Positions 51,408 through 61,722 of a stretch of DNA of 64,000 nt are shown piece by piece. Origin of the DNA: Lysobacterales bacterium (GTDB lineage Bacteria > Pseudomonadota > Gammaproteobacteria > Xanthomonadales > Ahniellaceae). The first letter of the stretch is position 1, and every line of letters starts with the position of its first letter. The translations under genes were made by a program, and so were the position numbers. The stretch spans positions 310,001 through 374,000 of the forward strand of contig JADJCM010000003.1 in the NCBI GenBank assembly GCA_016703225.1, read 5' to 3'. The notes under the pieces are model-generated. The model saw only the letters and a program-made list of their open reading frames with translations. It was not told the DNA's origin and made no database searches.

Positions 51408-51833
51408 CTAGGGATGGCCGCCATCGAAGGCGGCCAATTCTTCATCGCTCATGGCGTGCAGCTTCTCCAAGTAGGCCGCGCCGTCGGCGGACAGTGTGAC
51501 GCGCTGCGGCTGCGGCGCGTAGAAGCCACACATCTTCGCCACCTCGCGCCAACCAGCGATCATCGCCATGGCATCGGCTTTCTCGGCGGCAAGCGCGATG
51601 GCGTTCTGCACCTCGGCAAGTACCCGTTCACGAGTGACATTCAGCGCCCGAGCGTTCTCGGCCTCACGCACTGTCAGTGCAGCCCGAACGTTAGCATTGG
51701 TTAGCAGCCTTGCCGCCGTCACCTTTGCGGAACGCTTGGAGTAGCCGGCACGTACCGCCGCCCCTGCGCCGTTCCGGCTGATCGCGTACTCGTCTACGAA
51801 TTGCGCTTGGCGTTTTGAAATTCCCGGATTCAT
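51408..51833 (-). CDS. terS: Phage terminase small subunit-like protein
   Basis: 141 residues from ATG 51833 (MNPGISKRQAQFVDEY); ATG 51854 is an alternative that overlaps the upstream gene. The N-terminal helix-turn-helix (FVDEYAISRNGAGAAVRAGYSKRSA, with RLLTNANVRAAL) is the terminase small-subunit pattern. It binds the packaging site and directs the large subunit. No large subunit is encoded here, so it would have to redirect a helper phage's packaging machine, as TerS of satellites does. It is convergent with the helicase and co-oriented with the membrane-protein gene upstream. Confidence 0.75.
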   Translation of the reverse strand: MNPGISKRQAQFVDEYAISRNGAGAAVRAGYSKRSAKVTAARLLTNANVRAALTVREAENARALNVTRERVLAEVQNAIALAAEKADAMAMIAGWREVAKMCGFYAPQPQRVTLSADGAAYLEKLHAMSDEELAAFDGGHP

Positions 51834-51844
51834 ACGGCTGAAAG

Positions 51845-52861
51845 CTACCTGCATCTGGAAAGCTGATCTTTGGCCTGCCTTTCTAGCTCGACATACTGCC
51901 CAAGTGGCATATCTTGCGGTGCCGCGTTAACGGTTTGCCAGTAGATGCGCTGGCAGTTCTCTGACGGTTCTGGCGATGAAGGCAGAACTGATCTTTGTCC
52001 AGTTGTCGAAGCAGTCGAGGAAGCAGCGGGAGGTGAAAACACCGCAAACACTGCGAGTTCCAAAGACCTCTCCGTTGTGTGGCCTGCTCGCTTGTACTCT
52101 TGCATCCGGGCGGCTACTTGATCGGTCAGTGCTTTGTCGAAGTGCGGAGAGTCCGGATTGATCTGGGGAATCTGCCGTTCATAGGCCCGTAGCGCCCTAT
52201 CGTATGCACTGGTTTGGTAGGCAACCAATGCCTGCTGATTCTTCCAAAGCCCGAAGGTCGTCAATCCGATGGGAATGAGTAGGATCAGCCACGCGAATCC
52301 GCTCTCGCGCCTCATGAACTCGAAACACATGAGGACCGCAAGTGTCGGCACGATCACGAGTGCAATGGGAATCGCGCGGCCGAGGACCGTTCCCCACACG
52401 TAGCCCGAGAAGAGATTGGCCCCGACGAAGCCCAGCAGCCCGGACCTCCCGTCTGAGCCCCCTAGATAGGTCAAGTACCATGCAACCACCAGCGAAAGGA
52501 CGAGGCCGGTAGCCAGATTGCGTGCAAATGCGTCGCTCCATTTTCTTGCTGCGCTCGCAGCAGGAAGGCTTATCTTCTTGCCGTCGTCGTAGGCCTTGGC
52601 AGCTAAAAGTTTGGCTTGCTCGGCCATGTTTTCTGCTTGCTGCTTGAATTTACCCTTGACAGCATCTTCGACAATCTGCTCCGCCAAAAACTTGAGATAG
52701 ACAGCTTTTGTTCGTGCAGCATCACCCGCCGCATGCGCCGCCGCCTTGAGCATGAGGCCGTCCCGGATATGCCCGGATTGGATTTCTTCCGCCGCTGCCT
52801 TGTAGGCCCACTGGTCGGCATGCCTACGTCCGAAAAGGTCTCGCAGAGTGCTCCATGCCAT
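51845..52861 (-). CDS. Element-encoded membrane protein of unknown function
   Basis: 338 residues from ATG 52861, which has AGGAG eight bases upstream; GTG 52891 is possible. The N-terminal ~90 residues (QWAYKAAAEEIQSGHIRDGLMLKAAAHAAGD) resemble a soluble helical segment often found before membrane anchors. Three or four transmembrane helices follow (LATGLVLSLVVAWYLTYLG, ALVIVPTLAVLMCFEF, WLILLIPIGLTTFGLW), and then a polar C-terminal region. It is followed after 11 bases by terS. The family is not recognised. In satellites such membrane proteins can be exclusion or lysis-modulating factors, but nothing here proves that. Confidence 0.65.
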   Translation of the reverse strand: MAWSTLRDLFGRRHADQWAYKAAAEEIQSGHIRDGLMLKAAAHAAGDAARTKAVYLKFLAEQIVEDAVKGKFKQQAENMAEQAKLLAAKAYDDGKKISLPAASAARKWSDAFARNLATGLVLSLVVAWYLTYLGGSDGRSGLLGFVGANLFSGYVWGTVLGRAIPIALVIVPTLAVLMCFEFMRRESGFAWLILLIPIGLTTFGLWKNQQALVAYQTSAYDRALRAYERQIPQINPDSPHFDKALTDQVAARMQEYKRAGHTTERSLELAVFAVFSPPAASSTASTTGQRSVLPSSPEPSENCQRIYWQTVNAAPQDMPLGQYVELERQAKDQLSRCR

Positions 52862-53042
52862 TGCAATGCGCTCCTGTGGGATGTTCGACACCGCTACTGT
52901 TCGGTCACGACCGGCAGCGGCCAGCTAGGTGGGCCTGCTATCACCACAGCTTGTCCACGCCGGAACTGGCCGGACATCAACATTATGTGTTGACAGGCAA
53001 CAGATAGGATTCTGTCCCGAAAAGCCTGTCGAGACAACCATT

Positions 53043-53066
53043 TCTGTCGATTTTAGGGGCGACAGA
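53043..53066. promoter_or_regulatory. Inverted repeat at the XRE repressor start
   Basis: TCTGTCG (53043-53049) and CGACAGA (53060-53066) flank 10 bases and end just before ATG 53068. Further CTGTC/GACAG copies occur at 52990-53035, between the divergent membrane-protein and repressor genes. This looks like a cI/Stl-type multi-site operator. Confidence 0.55.
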
Positions 53067-53067
53067 T

Positions 53068-53427
53068 ATGGTCGGGTCAAGGCAATCAGGAACTTCGATA
53101 GCGCGCCGCCTTGGGGCGAACATCGCCGCCCTGCGCAAGGCGAGGGAGTGGACCCAATCCGACCTTGCTGAGCGGGTGGGCGTAGACACCGAGACGATCT
53201 CCCGTTTCGAGCGGGGCGCGACGCTTCCATCTCTGCTGACCTTGGACAAGATCAGCAGGTCCCTGCGGGTTGGCGTCGGAGAACTGTTGGCCGAAAGCTC
53301 GGCACAACCTGACGATCAAGCCTCCACACTCAGCGCGTGGCTTGCTGATCTTGATGAGACCGACCGAACCTTCGTGCTCGACCTCATCAAGCGGACCTGC
53401 AATCACCTGCGCGACCGCGAAGTCTGA
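53068..53427 (+). CDS. XRE (Cro/cI)-family transcriptional regulator
   Basis: 119 residues. The helix-turn-helix spans about 15-75: NIAALRKAREWTQSDLAERVG, then DTETISRFERGATLPSLLTLDKISRSLRV. The remaining ~40 residues (LSAWLADLDETDRTFVLDLIKR) are a small helical dimer or ligand part. It is divergent from the terS/membrane operon with clustered CTGTC repeats between them. It probably keeps the element silent, the role of Stl or cI in satellites and prophages. Confidence 0.85.
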   Translation: MVGSRQSGTSIARRLGANIAALRKAREWTQSDLAERVGVDTETISRFERGATLPSLLTLDKISRSLRVGVGELLAESSAQPDDQASTLSAWLADLDETDRTFVLDLIKRTCNHLRDREV

Positions 53428-53807
53428 GCGGCGGATTTCCGTAACCGCGAGGTACCCCCACCCCCGTCTATGGGAATGCCGGAGGCCACTTCGGATTCGG
53501 TTTCCTGTCGGCCCGAAGGGGCCCCATCCGAGCGTCGTCCGAGGACGCAACGTCAAATTGCGGTTCTCCATGGTCGAAGCCTTCCTCCGTCAGCTTCGAC
53601 CAGACTTCATCGTTTGGCAGCGCATAGGCTGTCAAGGGTTCGCTCTGCCGGTCTTCGACCGCCCTTGACAGCACCTACCATCCCGCAAGGCTCGGTGTTC
53701 TTGTTCTGAGAACGTAGCAGCCCGACGCCACATCCAATGTTCCCCGGCGCTACGCGCCAGATGCCCGCTGCGCGTGCGCACTCCCGCGCATGCAGAAGGA
53801 AACCACC
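53428..53807. other. 380-bp region without a clear gene, with an 11-bp inverted repeat
   Basis: Between the repressor and the small membrane-protein gene no convincing protein gene is seen. GCTGTCAAGGG (53628-53638) and CCCTTGACAGC (53662-53672) form perfect 11-base arms 23 bases apart. They could be a replication iteron, a regulator site or a structured RNA. A possible minus-strand frame is listed separately. Confidence 0.5.
53468..53674 (-). CDS. Doubtful small open frame, 68 residues
   Basis: GTG-initiated frame containing LTAYALPNDEVWSKLTEEGF and a polar tail. No good ribosome site is seen, and its 5' end lies inside an inverted repeat. It is listed because the composition looks protein-like and the region otherwise has no gene; it may be spurious. 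Confidence 0.22.
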   Translation of the reverse strand: MLSRAVEDRQSEPLTAYALPNDEVWSKLTEEGFDHGEPQFDVASSDDARMGPLRADRKPNPKWPPAFP

Positions 53808-54083
53808 ATGATCGCATCGGGCATCTTCGTCTTCCTCAGCGTCCTGCTGATCTTCTTCAAGTTGTCTCGGCACTGGCAGCTTCGCTTGCTGGGCAGGCCG
53901 CTGCTGCTGGACTTGTCAGTGGCCTCGGCGACGTTGCTCCTTCATTGGGGAACGTTCACGGGAGTCATGGCGGCCACCATCGCAGGACTTCTCACCAGCG
54001 TATCCACGAGTCTCGCCCGCAGAGTCTTCGGCTATGCGCGAGGCAGTACGTATTACCCCGGACTACTGCATATCCGGCACTGA
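53808..54083 (+). CDS. Small membrane protein before ardC
   Basis: 91 residues from ATG 53808 (AGGA eight bases upstream). It has an N-terminal helix (MIASGIFVFLSVLLIFFKL), then LLLDLSVASATLLLHWG and VMAATIAGLLTSVS as two more, and a short basic end. No family name can be given with certainty. Size and topology fit a holin-like or exclusion protein. It is followed by a strong terminator just before the ArdC gene, so it may form its own transcript. Confidence 0.6.
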   Translation: MIASGIFVFLSVLLIFFKLSRHWQLRLLGRPLLLDLSVASATLLLHWGTFTGVMAATIAGLLTSVSTSLARRVFGYARGSTYYPGLLHIRH

Positions 54084-54112
54084 TCGGCCCCTCACCAAAC
54101 CTCATCCACCGA

Positions 54113-54136
54113 GCCCGCGCAACGCGGGCTTTTTCA
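54113..54136 (+). terminator. Rho-independent terminator between the small membrane gene and ardC
   Basis: AGCCCGCG-CAA-CGCGGGCT followed by TTTTTC: 8-base stem, 3-base loop and U-tract. It ends 18 bases before the ArdC ATG, so it may act as an attenuator for that gene. Confidence 0.85.
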
Positions 54137-54153
54137 TTTCTTGGAGCCCCGAA

Positions 54154-55029
54154 ATGAGCACCATCTATCAGCGCATTACGCAGACCATTCTGGACAAGCT
54201 GTCTTCAGGCGTCGCCCCTTGGGTCCGCCCTTGGCGCACCGTTGCCGATCCGATTCCGTGCAACATGACCACGAACCGCCCCTATCGAGGCATCAATGCC
54301 TTCATGCTGCACCTGCTCGCGGAGGAAGCCGGCTATTCGTCAAATCGCTGGCTAACCTACCGCCAAGCCGCTTCGCTAGGAGCGCATGTCAGACGCGGCG
54401 AGAGAGGCGTTCCCGTCATCTTCTACCAGCGACGCGAGCCGGGCTCAGAAGCTCAGGATGTGGAGTGCGCGAATGGCAGCGGGGCGCGCTCCCCGATCAT
54501 CCGCGTCTACACCGTGTTTAGCGTCGCTCAGATCGATGGCTTGCGGCTGGACGCACAGGACAACAGCCACGTACCTGAAGATGCAAATGAACGAGCAGAA
54601 AGCCTGCTGCGCCTGTCAGGCGCAATGATCCGGCATGGGGGAAACCGGGCCTACTATCGTCCGGCGACCGACTCGATCCAGTTGCCTGAGCCAAAGGCGT
54701 TCGAGGATGCGGGCGCATACTACGCCACGGCACTGCATGAACTGGTTCACTGGACAGGCCGCGCTGGCCGGTGCAATCGAGAGTTCGGCAAGCGTTTCGG
54801 TGATCGCGCCTACGCGGCCGAAGAGCTTGTCGCGGAACTTGGCTCTGCCTTCCTCTGCGCCGACTGCCGGGTGGACGGTCGGCTGCAACACGCGGAGTAC
54901 ATCGGCCAATGGGTGGCGTTGCTAGAGCATGACTCCCGAGCCATCTTCGTGGCCGCCACCAAGGCACAGCAGGCGGCCGACTACCTTCAAGGCGTCCGCG
55001 ACGCGGCCTGTGCTGTCGCTGCCGCCTAA
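54154..55029 (+). CDS. ardC: ArdC-like antirestriction protein (ssDNA-binding plus zincin-like domain)
   Basis: 291 residues from ATG 54154 (GGAG upstream). The N-terminal ~125 residues match the ArdC ssDNA-binding domain (MSTIYQRITQTILDKL, then PWRTVADPIPCNMTTNRPYRG and RWLTYRQAASLGAHVRRGE). The C-terminal domain has HELVH (H195-H199, the zinc-binding HExxH) and the late EELVAELGSAFLC that supplies the third ligand. ArdC-type proteins protect incoming mobile DNA from host restriction. It is the last gene of the element before the tRNA junction. Confidence 0.88.
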   Translation: MSTIYQRITQTILDKLSSGVAPWVRPWRTVADPIPCNMTTNRPYRGINAFMLHLLAEEAGYSSNRWLTYRQAASLGAHVRRGERGVPVIFYQRREPGSEAQDVECANGSGARSPIIRVYTVFSVAQIDGLRLDAQDNSHVPEDANERAESLLRLSGAMIRHGGNRAYYRPATDSIQLPEPKAFEDAGAYYATALHELVHWTGRAGRCNREFGKRFGDRAYAAEELVAELGSAFLCADCRVDGRLQHAEYIGQWVALLEHDSRAIFVAATKAQQAADYLQGVRDAACAVAAA

Positions 55030-55142
55030 AGTTGCGCTCGCGGCTTCGCCGCTTCATTGTTGAACCGTCGCGCGTCATTGGAAGCCCTGCGAAGGCTTCC
55101 GCTAGACCACGGCCAACCGGCTTCATCCCGTCGCAAGAACAC

Positions 55143-55162
55143 TGGACCACATGTGGACCACG
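55143..55162. repeat. Right copy of the TGGACCAC double repeat
   Basis: TGGACCAC-AT-TGGACCAC-type sequence matching 46681-46700 at 19 of 20 positions, 58 bases from the tRNA end. Candidate integrase or excisionase arm site. Confidence 0.5.
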
Positions 55163-55179
55163 GGCTTTTCGAGCGCCAA

Positions 55180-55211
55180 GAAAAAAGGGCTACGATTGCT
55201 CGTAACCCTTT
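55180..55211 (-). terminator. Terminator of tRNA-Val supplied by the element
   Basis: On the minus strand: AAAGGG-T-TACGA-GCAA-TCGTA-G-CCCTTT continuing in T residues. It lies just downstream of the intact tRNA's CCA end and within the element, so integration replaced the original terminator. Confidence 0.8.
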
Positions 55212-55219
55212 GATCTTAT

Positions 55220-55294
55220 TGGTGGGCGGTACAGGGTTCGAACCTGTGACCCCTGCCGTGTGAAAGCAGTGCTCTACCGCTGAGCTAACCGCCC
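55220..55294 (-). tRNA. tRNA-Val, anticodon CAC
   Basis: 75 nucleotides including an encoded CCA. Acceptor stem GGGCGGT pairs with ACCGCCC. The D-arm is GCTC-AGCGGTA-GAGC, the anticodon arm CTGCT-TTCACAC-GGCAG with CAC at the anticodon (valine, GTG codons), and the T-arm ACAGG-TTCGAAC-CCTGT. All stems pair. It is the integration site of the element, whose right end rebuilds the 3' half. Confidence 0.97.
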
Positions 55295-55322
55295 GAATGG
55301 GATGCCCGATTTCGGGGCGCGG

Positions 55323-55351
55323 ACTATACGGGCCGGCGCTGCGACGGTCAA
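55323..55351 (-). promoter_or_regulatory. Sigma70-type promoter of tRNA-Val
   Basis: On the minus strand TTGACC and TATAGT are 17 bases apart, both close to consensus, with the -10 box 28 bases before the tRNA 5' end. Confidence 0.85.
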
Positions 55352-55397
55352 CCGGATGAACCTTTCGGTCGGAGATGCGAGCGATTAGCATAAGCAC

Positions 55398-56207
55398 ATG
55401 ACCGCCGCGACCCGCATCGTCCTGTTTGGAGCTTCCGGCCGCATGGGCCAGGAAATTCTGCGCCTTGTCCCCAACGAGCCTGGCATCAGTGTGGTATCGG
55501 CGCTGGTGCGACCGGGTTCGGTGCTGGATGGAGAGCCGGTGTGGCCGGGCCGGACGTCGTCCCTTGTCTACGAGCGCACGCTGGAACCCGAGCAGCAGGG
55601 CGAAGTGCTGGTTGACTTTTCGAGCCCCGCCAGTTTTGACGCCGCGCTCGCGCTCGCGGTGGAGCGCGAGATGGCCTTCGTCAGCGGAACCACGGGTCTG
55701 AGCGATGCGCAGCACGACGAACTGGAGTCGGCGGCGCAGCGCATTCCGGTGCTGTGGTCGGCCAACTTCAGCATCGGTGTAGCGCTGTTGCGGAGGTTGG
55801 CGCTGGAAGCTGCGAGCCTGCTGGGTGAGGATTTCGACATCGAGATCATCGAGGCGCACCACCGCTTGAAGCGAGATGCTCCCTCTGGCACCGCCCTGGC
55901 TCTGGGGCGCGCCATCGCCGATTGCCGTGGCCGCAGTCTCGACGAGGTCGGCGCTTTCGTCCGGCATGGCAAGGATACGCAGCGCCGTCGCGGTGAGATC
56001 GGCTTCGCGAGCGTGCGTGGTGGCGATGTCGTCGGCGATCACACCGTGTTGTTTGCCGGCGACGGCGAGCGACTGGAGCTCACCCACCGCGCGGGTACGC
56101 GCGCACTGTTCGCGCGCGGCGCCTTGCTCGCGGCGCGATGGATCGTCGGGCGATCTGCGGGCAAGTCCACGCTGGACCAAGCCGTGGCCGCCGCCGCGCC
56201 GGATTGA
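55398..56207 (+). CDS. dapB: 4-hydroxy-tetrahydrodipicolinate reductase
   Basis: 269 residues. It reduces 4-hydroxy-tetrahydrodipicolinate with NAD(P)H in the lysine and diaminopimelate pathway. The N-terminal nucleotide motif is IVLFGASGRMGQEI; the active site is EIIEAHHRLKRDAPSGTAL, with the histidine pair and lysine needed for catalysis. VDFSSP and SGTTGL are also typical. It is the first gene of the dapB-carA-carB-greA-recJ series common in Lysobacterales, though carA has its own promoter candidate. Confidence 0.95.
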   Translation: MTAATRIVLFGASGRMGQEILRLVPNEPGISVVSALVRPGSVLDGEPVWPGRTSSLVYERTLEPEQQGEVLVDFSSPASFDAALALAVEREMAFVSGTTGLSDAQHDELESAAQRIPVLWSANFSIGVALLRRLALEAASLLGEDFDIEIIEAHHRLKRDAPSGTALALGRAIADCRGRSLDEVGAFVRHGKDTQRRRGEIGFASVRGGDVVGDHTVLFAGDGERLELTHRAGTRALFARGALLAARWIVGRSAGKSTLDQAVAAAAPD

Positions 56208-56220
56208 GGTCGTGGGCTGC

Positions 56221-56226
56221 TAGAAT
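56221..56226 (+). promoter_or_regulatory. -10 box (GCTAGAAT type) upstream of carA
   Basis: TAGAAT follows GC directly after dapB and lies 42 bases before the carA ATG. It shares GCTAGAATCC with the carB upstream site. No consensus -35 is seen. Confidence 0.45.
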
Positions 56227-56267
56227 CCCGGCCCGCTCGCGGCGTCCGCCCATCTCGGAGCGTTTTC

Positions 56268-57437
56268 ATGCACAGTCTTCCTGCACTGCTGGCCCTCGCG
56301 GACGGCAGCGTGTTTCGTGGTACCTCGATCGGTGCCGAGGGCCAAACCACCGGCGAGGTCGTGTTCAACACGGCCATGACCGGCTATCAGGAAATCCTGA
56401 CCGATCCGTCCTACAGCCGTCAGATTGTGACCCTGACCTATCCGCACATCGGCAATACCGGCTGCAATGCCGCCGATGTCGAGTCGAATGGCGTGCATGC
56501 CGCTGGATTGGTCGTGCGCAGCGCAACCCGGCGAAGCGATCACTGGCGCAGCGAGATCTCGCTGCCGGAGTACCTGAGCCGGCACGGCATCATCGCCATC
56601 GCCGAGATCGACACGCGTCGGTTGACGCGCATCCTGCGTCAAAGCGGGGCACAGTCCGGTTGCATCGTGGCCGGCGACGAAGCAGGCGACGTTGAAGCCG
56701 CGTTGGCCTCGGCACGCGCCTTCCCGGGGCTGAAGGGCATGGATCTGGCCAAGGTAGTGAGCACGTGCCAGTCCTATGGCTGGGAACAGGGCAGTTTCGA
56801 CCTCGATCGTGGGGTCTCGACCAGGGATTGCGGCGAGTTGCACGTGGTCGCCTACGACTTCGGGCTCAAGCACAACATTCTGCGCATGCTGGTCGATCGC
56901 GGCTGCCGCGTCACCGTGGTGCCGGCGCAGACACCGGCGCGCGACGTGTTCGCCCTGAAACCGGACGGCGTGTTCCTGTCGAACGGTCCGGGCGACCCGG
57001 AGCCCTGCGACTACGCGATCGCGGCGATCCGCGAGTTCATCGCCGCGCGCGTTCCGACCTTCGGCATCTGCCTCGGCCATCAACTGCTTGGGTTGGCCGC
57101 GGGTGCGAAGACCCTGAAGATGAAGTTCGGCCACCATGGTGCCAACCATCCGGTGATCGACCTCGATACAGGGCGGGTCATGATCTCGTCGCAGAACCAC
57201 GGCTTCGCGGTGGACGAAGCGACGCTGCCAACGAATGTACGGGCAACGCACCGCTCCCTGTTCGATGGCTCGCTGCAGGGCATCGCGTTGACCGACGCGC
57301 CGGCCTACGGTTTTCAGGGTCATCCGGAGGCGAGCCCCGGTCCGCACGATGTCGCCGGCGTGTTTGCCCCGTTTGTGCGGGCGATGCATGCAGCGCGTGG
57401 CGTGATTCGTGCTTCGGAACAGGCAGTGTCTGCTTGA
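56268..57437 (+). CDS. carA: Carbamoyl phosphate synthase small (glutaminase) subunit
   Basis: 389 residues. It releases ammonia from glutamine for the large subunit in arginine and pyrimidine synthesis. The N-terminal domain (LALADGSVFRGTSIG, then GEVVFNTAMTGYQEILTDPSY) is followed by a class I glutaminase with the nucleophile in FGICLGHQLLGLA and the His/Glu pair in GFQGHPEASPGP. Full length. Nine bases separate it from the next small gene, which lies between it and carB. Confidence 0.96.
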   Translation: MHSLPALLALADGSVFRGTSIGAEGQTTGEVVFNTAMTGYQEILTDPSYSRQIVTLTYPHIGNTGCNAADVESNGVHAAGLVVRSATRRSDHWRSEISLPEYLSRHGIIAIAEIDTRRLTRILRQSGAQSGCIVAGDEAGDVEAALASARAFPGLKGMDLAKVVSTCQSYGWEQGSFDLDRGVSTRDCGELHVVAYDFGLKHNILRMLVDRGCRVTVVPAQTPARDVFALKPDGVFLSNGPGDPEPCDYAIAAIREFIAARVPTFGICLGHQLLGLAAGAKTLKMKFGHHGANHPVIDLDTGRVMISSQNHGFAVDEATLPTNVRATHRSLFDGSLQGIALTDAPAYGFQGHPEASPGPHDVAGVFAPFVRAMHAARGVIRASEQAVSA

Positions 57438-57445
57438 GGACGGCC

Positions 57446-57898
57446 ATGTCGCGTGTGTCATTTCGCTTCTGTCTGATCGCCGTGCTCGCGGCGCCTGCTG
57501 CCGCGGTTGCGAAGCCGGTGTTCGATCCGCTCAATTCTCCGGTACCGGCTACGACCAAGGCGGCGCCGGCACCCGCTGCGGCAGTTCCGGCCAAGGCGCC
57601 GGTGGCGCCGGTGCCGGCCAAGGCGCCGGTGGTCGCGACAAGCCCTGCCGCCGCCGCACCGGCCCAAGCCGCTTTCGATCCGCTGCATGCCGCCGGTCCG
57701 CGTGTAGTCGCGTTCGACGAGCTGGAGCAATACGTCGGCAAGGCGATCCAGATCAAGACCAACATGCGCACCACGCGCAAGGGCACACTGAAACGGTTCA
57801 ACCGTGCCGGCTTGATCATCGCCGACGTGAGTCGCGGCTTCTCCATGGAAATCGACATTCCACGCAGCACCGTCGTCGAAGTGCAGGTCAAGGACTGA
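57446..57898 (+). CDS. Conserved exported protein between carA and carB
   Basis: 150 residues from ATG 57446, with GAGGAC ahead. A signal peptide (SFRFCLIAVLAAPAAAVA) is followed by an alanine/proline tether with repeated PAKAPV units (about 30-75) and a compact domain of ~65 residues (VAFDELEQYVGKAIQIKTNM to STVVEVQV) that looks beta-rich, with RKGTLKRFNRAGLIIADV recalling Sm-like or OB-type barrels. That fold is an inference. An unrelated exported protein inside a carAB operon is odd, and its position suggests co-transcription rather than a role in carbamoyl phosphate synthesis. Periplasmic or membrane-tethered. Confidence 0.75.
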   Translation: MSRVSFRFCLIAVLAAPAAAVAKPVFDPLNSPVPATTKAAPAPAAAVPAKAPVAPVPAKAPVVATSPAAAAPAQAAFDPLHAAGPRVVAFDELEQYVGKAIQIKTNMRTTRKGTLKRFNRAGLIIADVSRGFSMEIDIPRSTVVEVQVKD

Positions 57899-57954
57899 CT
57901 CTGGCCGGGTGCAGGCAGTCCGCGTGCTGGCGCGATTCGCGCGCGCGAACCGGC

Positions 57955-57960
57955 TAGAAT
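57955..57960 (+). promoter_or_regulatory. -10 box (GCTAGAAT type) upstream of carB
   Basis: TAGAAT in GGCTAGAATCCGCG, 57 bases before ATG 58018, nearly identical to the carA site. It suggests that carB has a promoter of its own. Confidence 0.45.
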
Positions 57961-58017
57961 CCGCGCACTCCCAAACCATCGAATCGTTCCGCACGCGAGT
58001 GCGGGGCCGAGGTGTCC

Positions 58018-61241
<3,224 letters not shown>

Positions 61242-61245
<4 letters not shown>

Positions 61246-61718
61246 GAAGACCCCCTTTGACCAAACGTGGCGTCGAGCGCCTGCGCGACGAACTGGATCG
61301 GCTGAAGTCGGTTGAGCGGCCGCGCATCATCCTGGCGATCGCCGAAGCGCGCGCGCATGGCGACCTCAAGGAAAATGCCGAGTATCACGCCGCGCGCGAG
61401 CAGCAGGGCTTCACCGAAGGGCGCATCAACGAACTCGAAGCGGCGCTCTCGTTTGCCGAAGTGATCGACGTGAGCCAGCTGTCGGCCGGGACGCGCATCG
61501 TTTTCGGAGCCACGGTCGAACTGCTCGAACTGCACAACAACAACCAGATCACCTACCAGATCGTGGGCGAGCTCGAGGCCGACATCAAGCAGCGGCTGAT
61601 CTCGGTGACTTCGCCGATGGCGCGCGTGCTGATCGGCAAGAGCGAGGGCGACACCGTCGAACTGCATGCCGCGAACGGCATTCGCGAGTTCGAGATCATG
61701 GCGGTTCGCTACGAGTAG
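61242..61718 (+). CDS. greA: Transcription elongation factor GreA
   Basis: 158 residues. GreA enters the secondary channel of backtracked RNA polymerase and stimulates transcript cleavage. The N-terminal coiled coil has the acidic tip in ARAHGDLKENAEYHAAREQQ (Asp and Glu that coordinate Mg), followed by the FKBP-like C-terminal domain with ITYQIVGELEAD and SPMARVLIGKSEGD. Full length. The ATG overlaps the carB stop, so it is co-translated with carB. Confidence 0.96.
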
Positions 61719-61722
61719 TCCG

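Larger units (their letters stand above)
46549..55264. mobile_element. 8.7-kb integrated satellite-like element in tRNA-Val(CAC)
   Basis: Bounded by the two copies of the tRNA-Val 3' end. It encodes integrase, an unknown protein, an AlpA-type regulator, a small protein, a RepB-type primase, a RepA-type helicase, a small terminase subunit, a membrane protein, an XRE repressor, a small membrane protein and an ArdC-type protein. No capsid, tail, large terminase, relaxase or mating-pair genes are present. An int-alpA-primase/helicase-terS set without virion genes is the signature of phage-inducible islands and P4-like satellites. The phage it would exploit is not in this window. Confidence 0.8.

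Noticed and set aside
46549..55264. Conjugative or mobilisable element (ICE/IME)
   Set aside because: No relaxase, coupling protein or type IV secretion gene is seen; the RepB/RepA-type genes serve replication and terS points to phage packaging.
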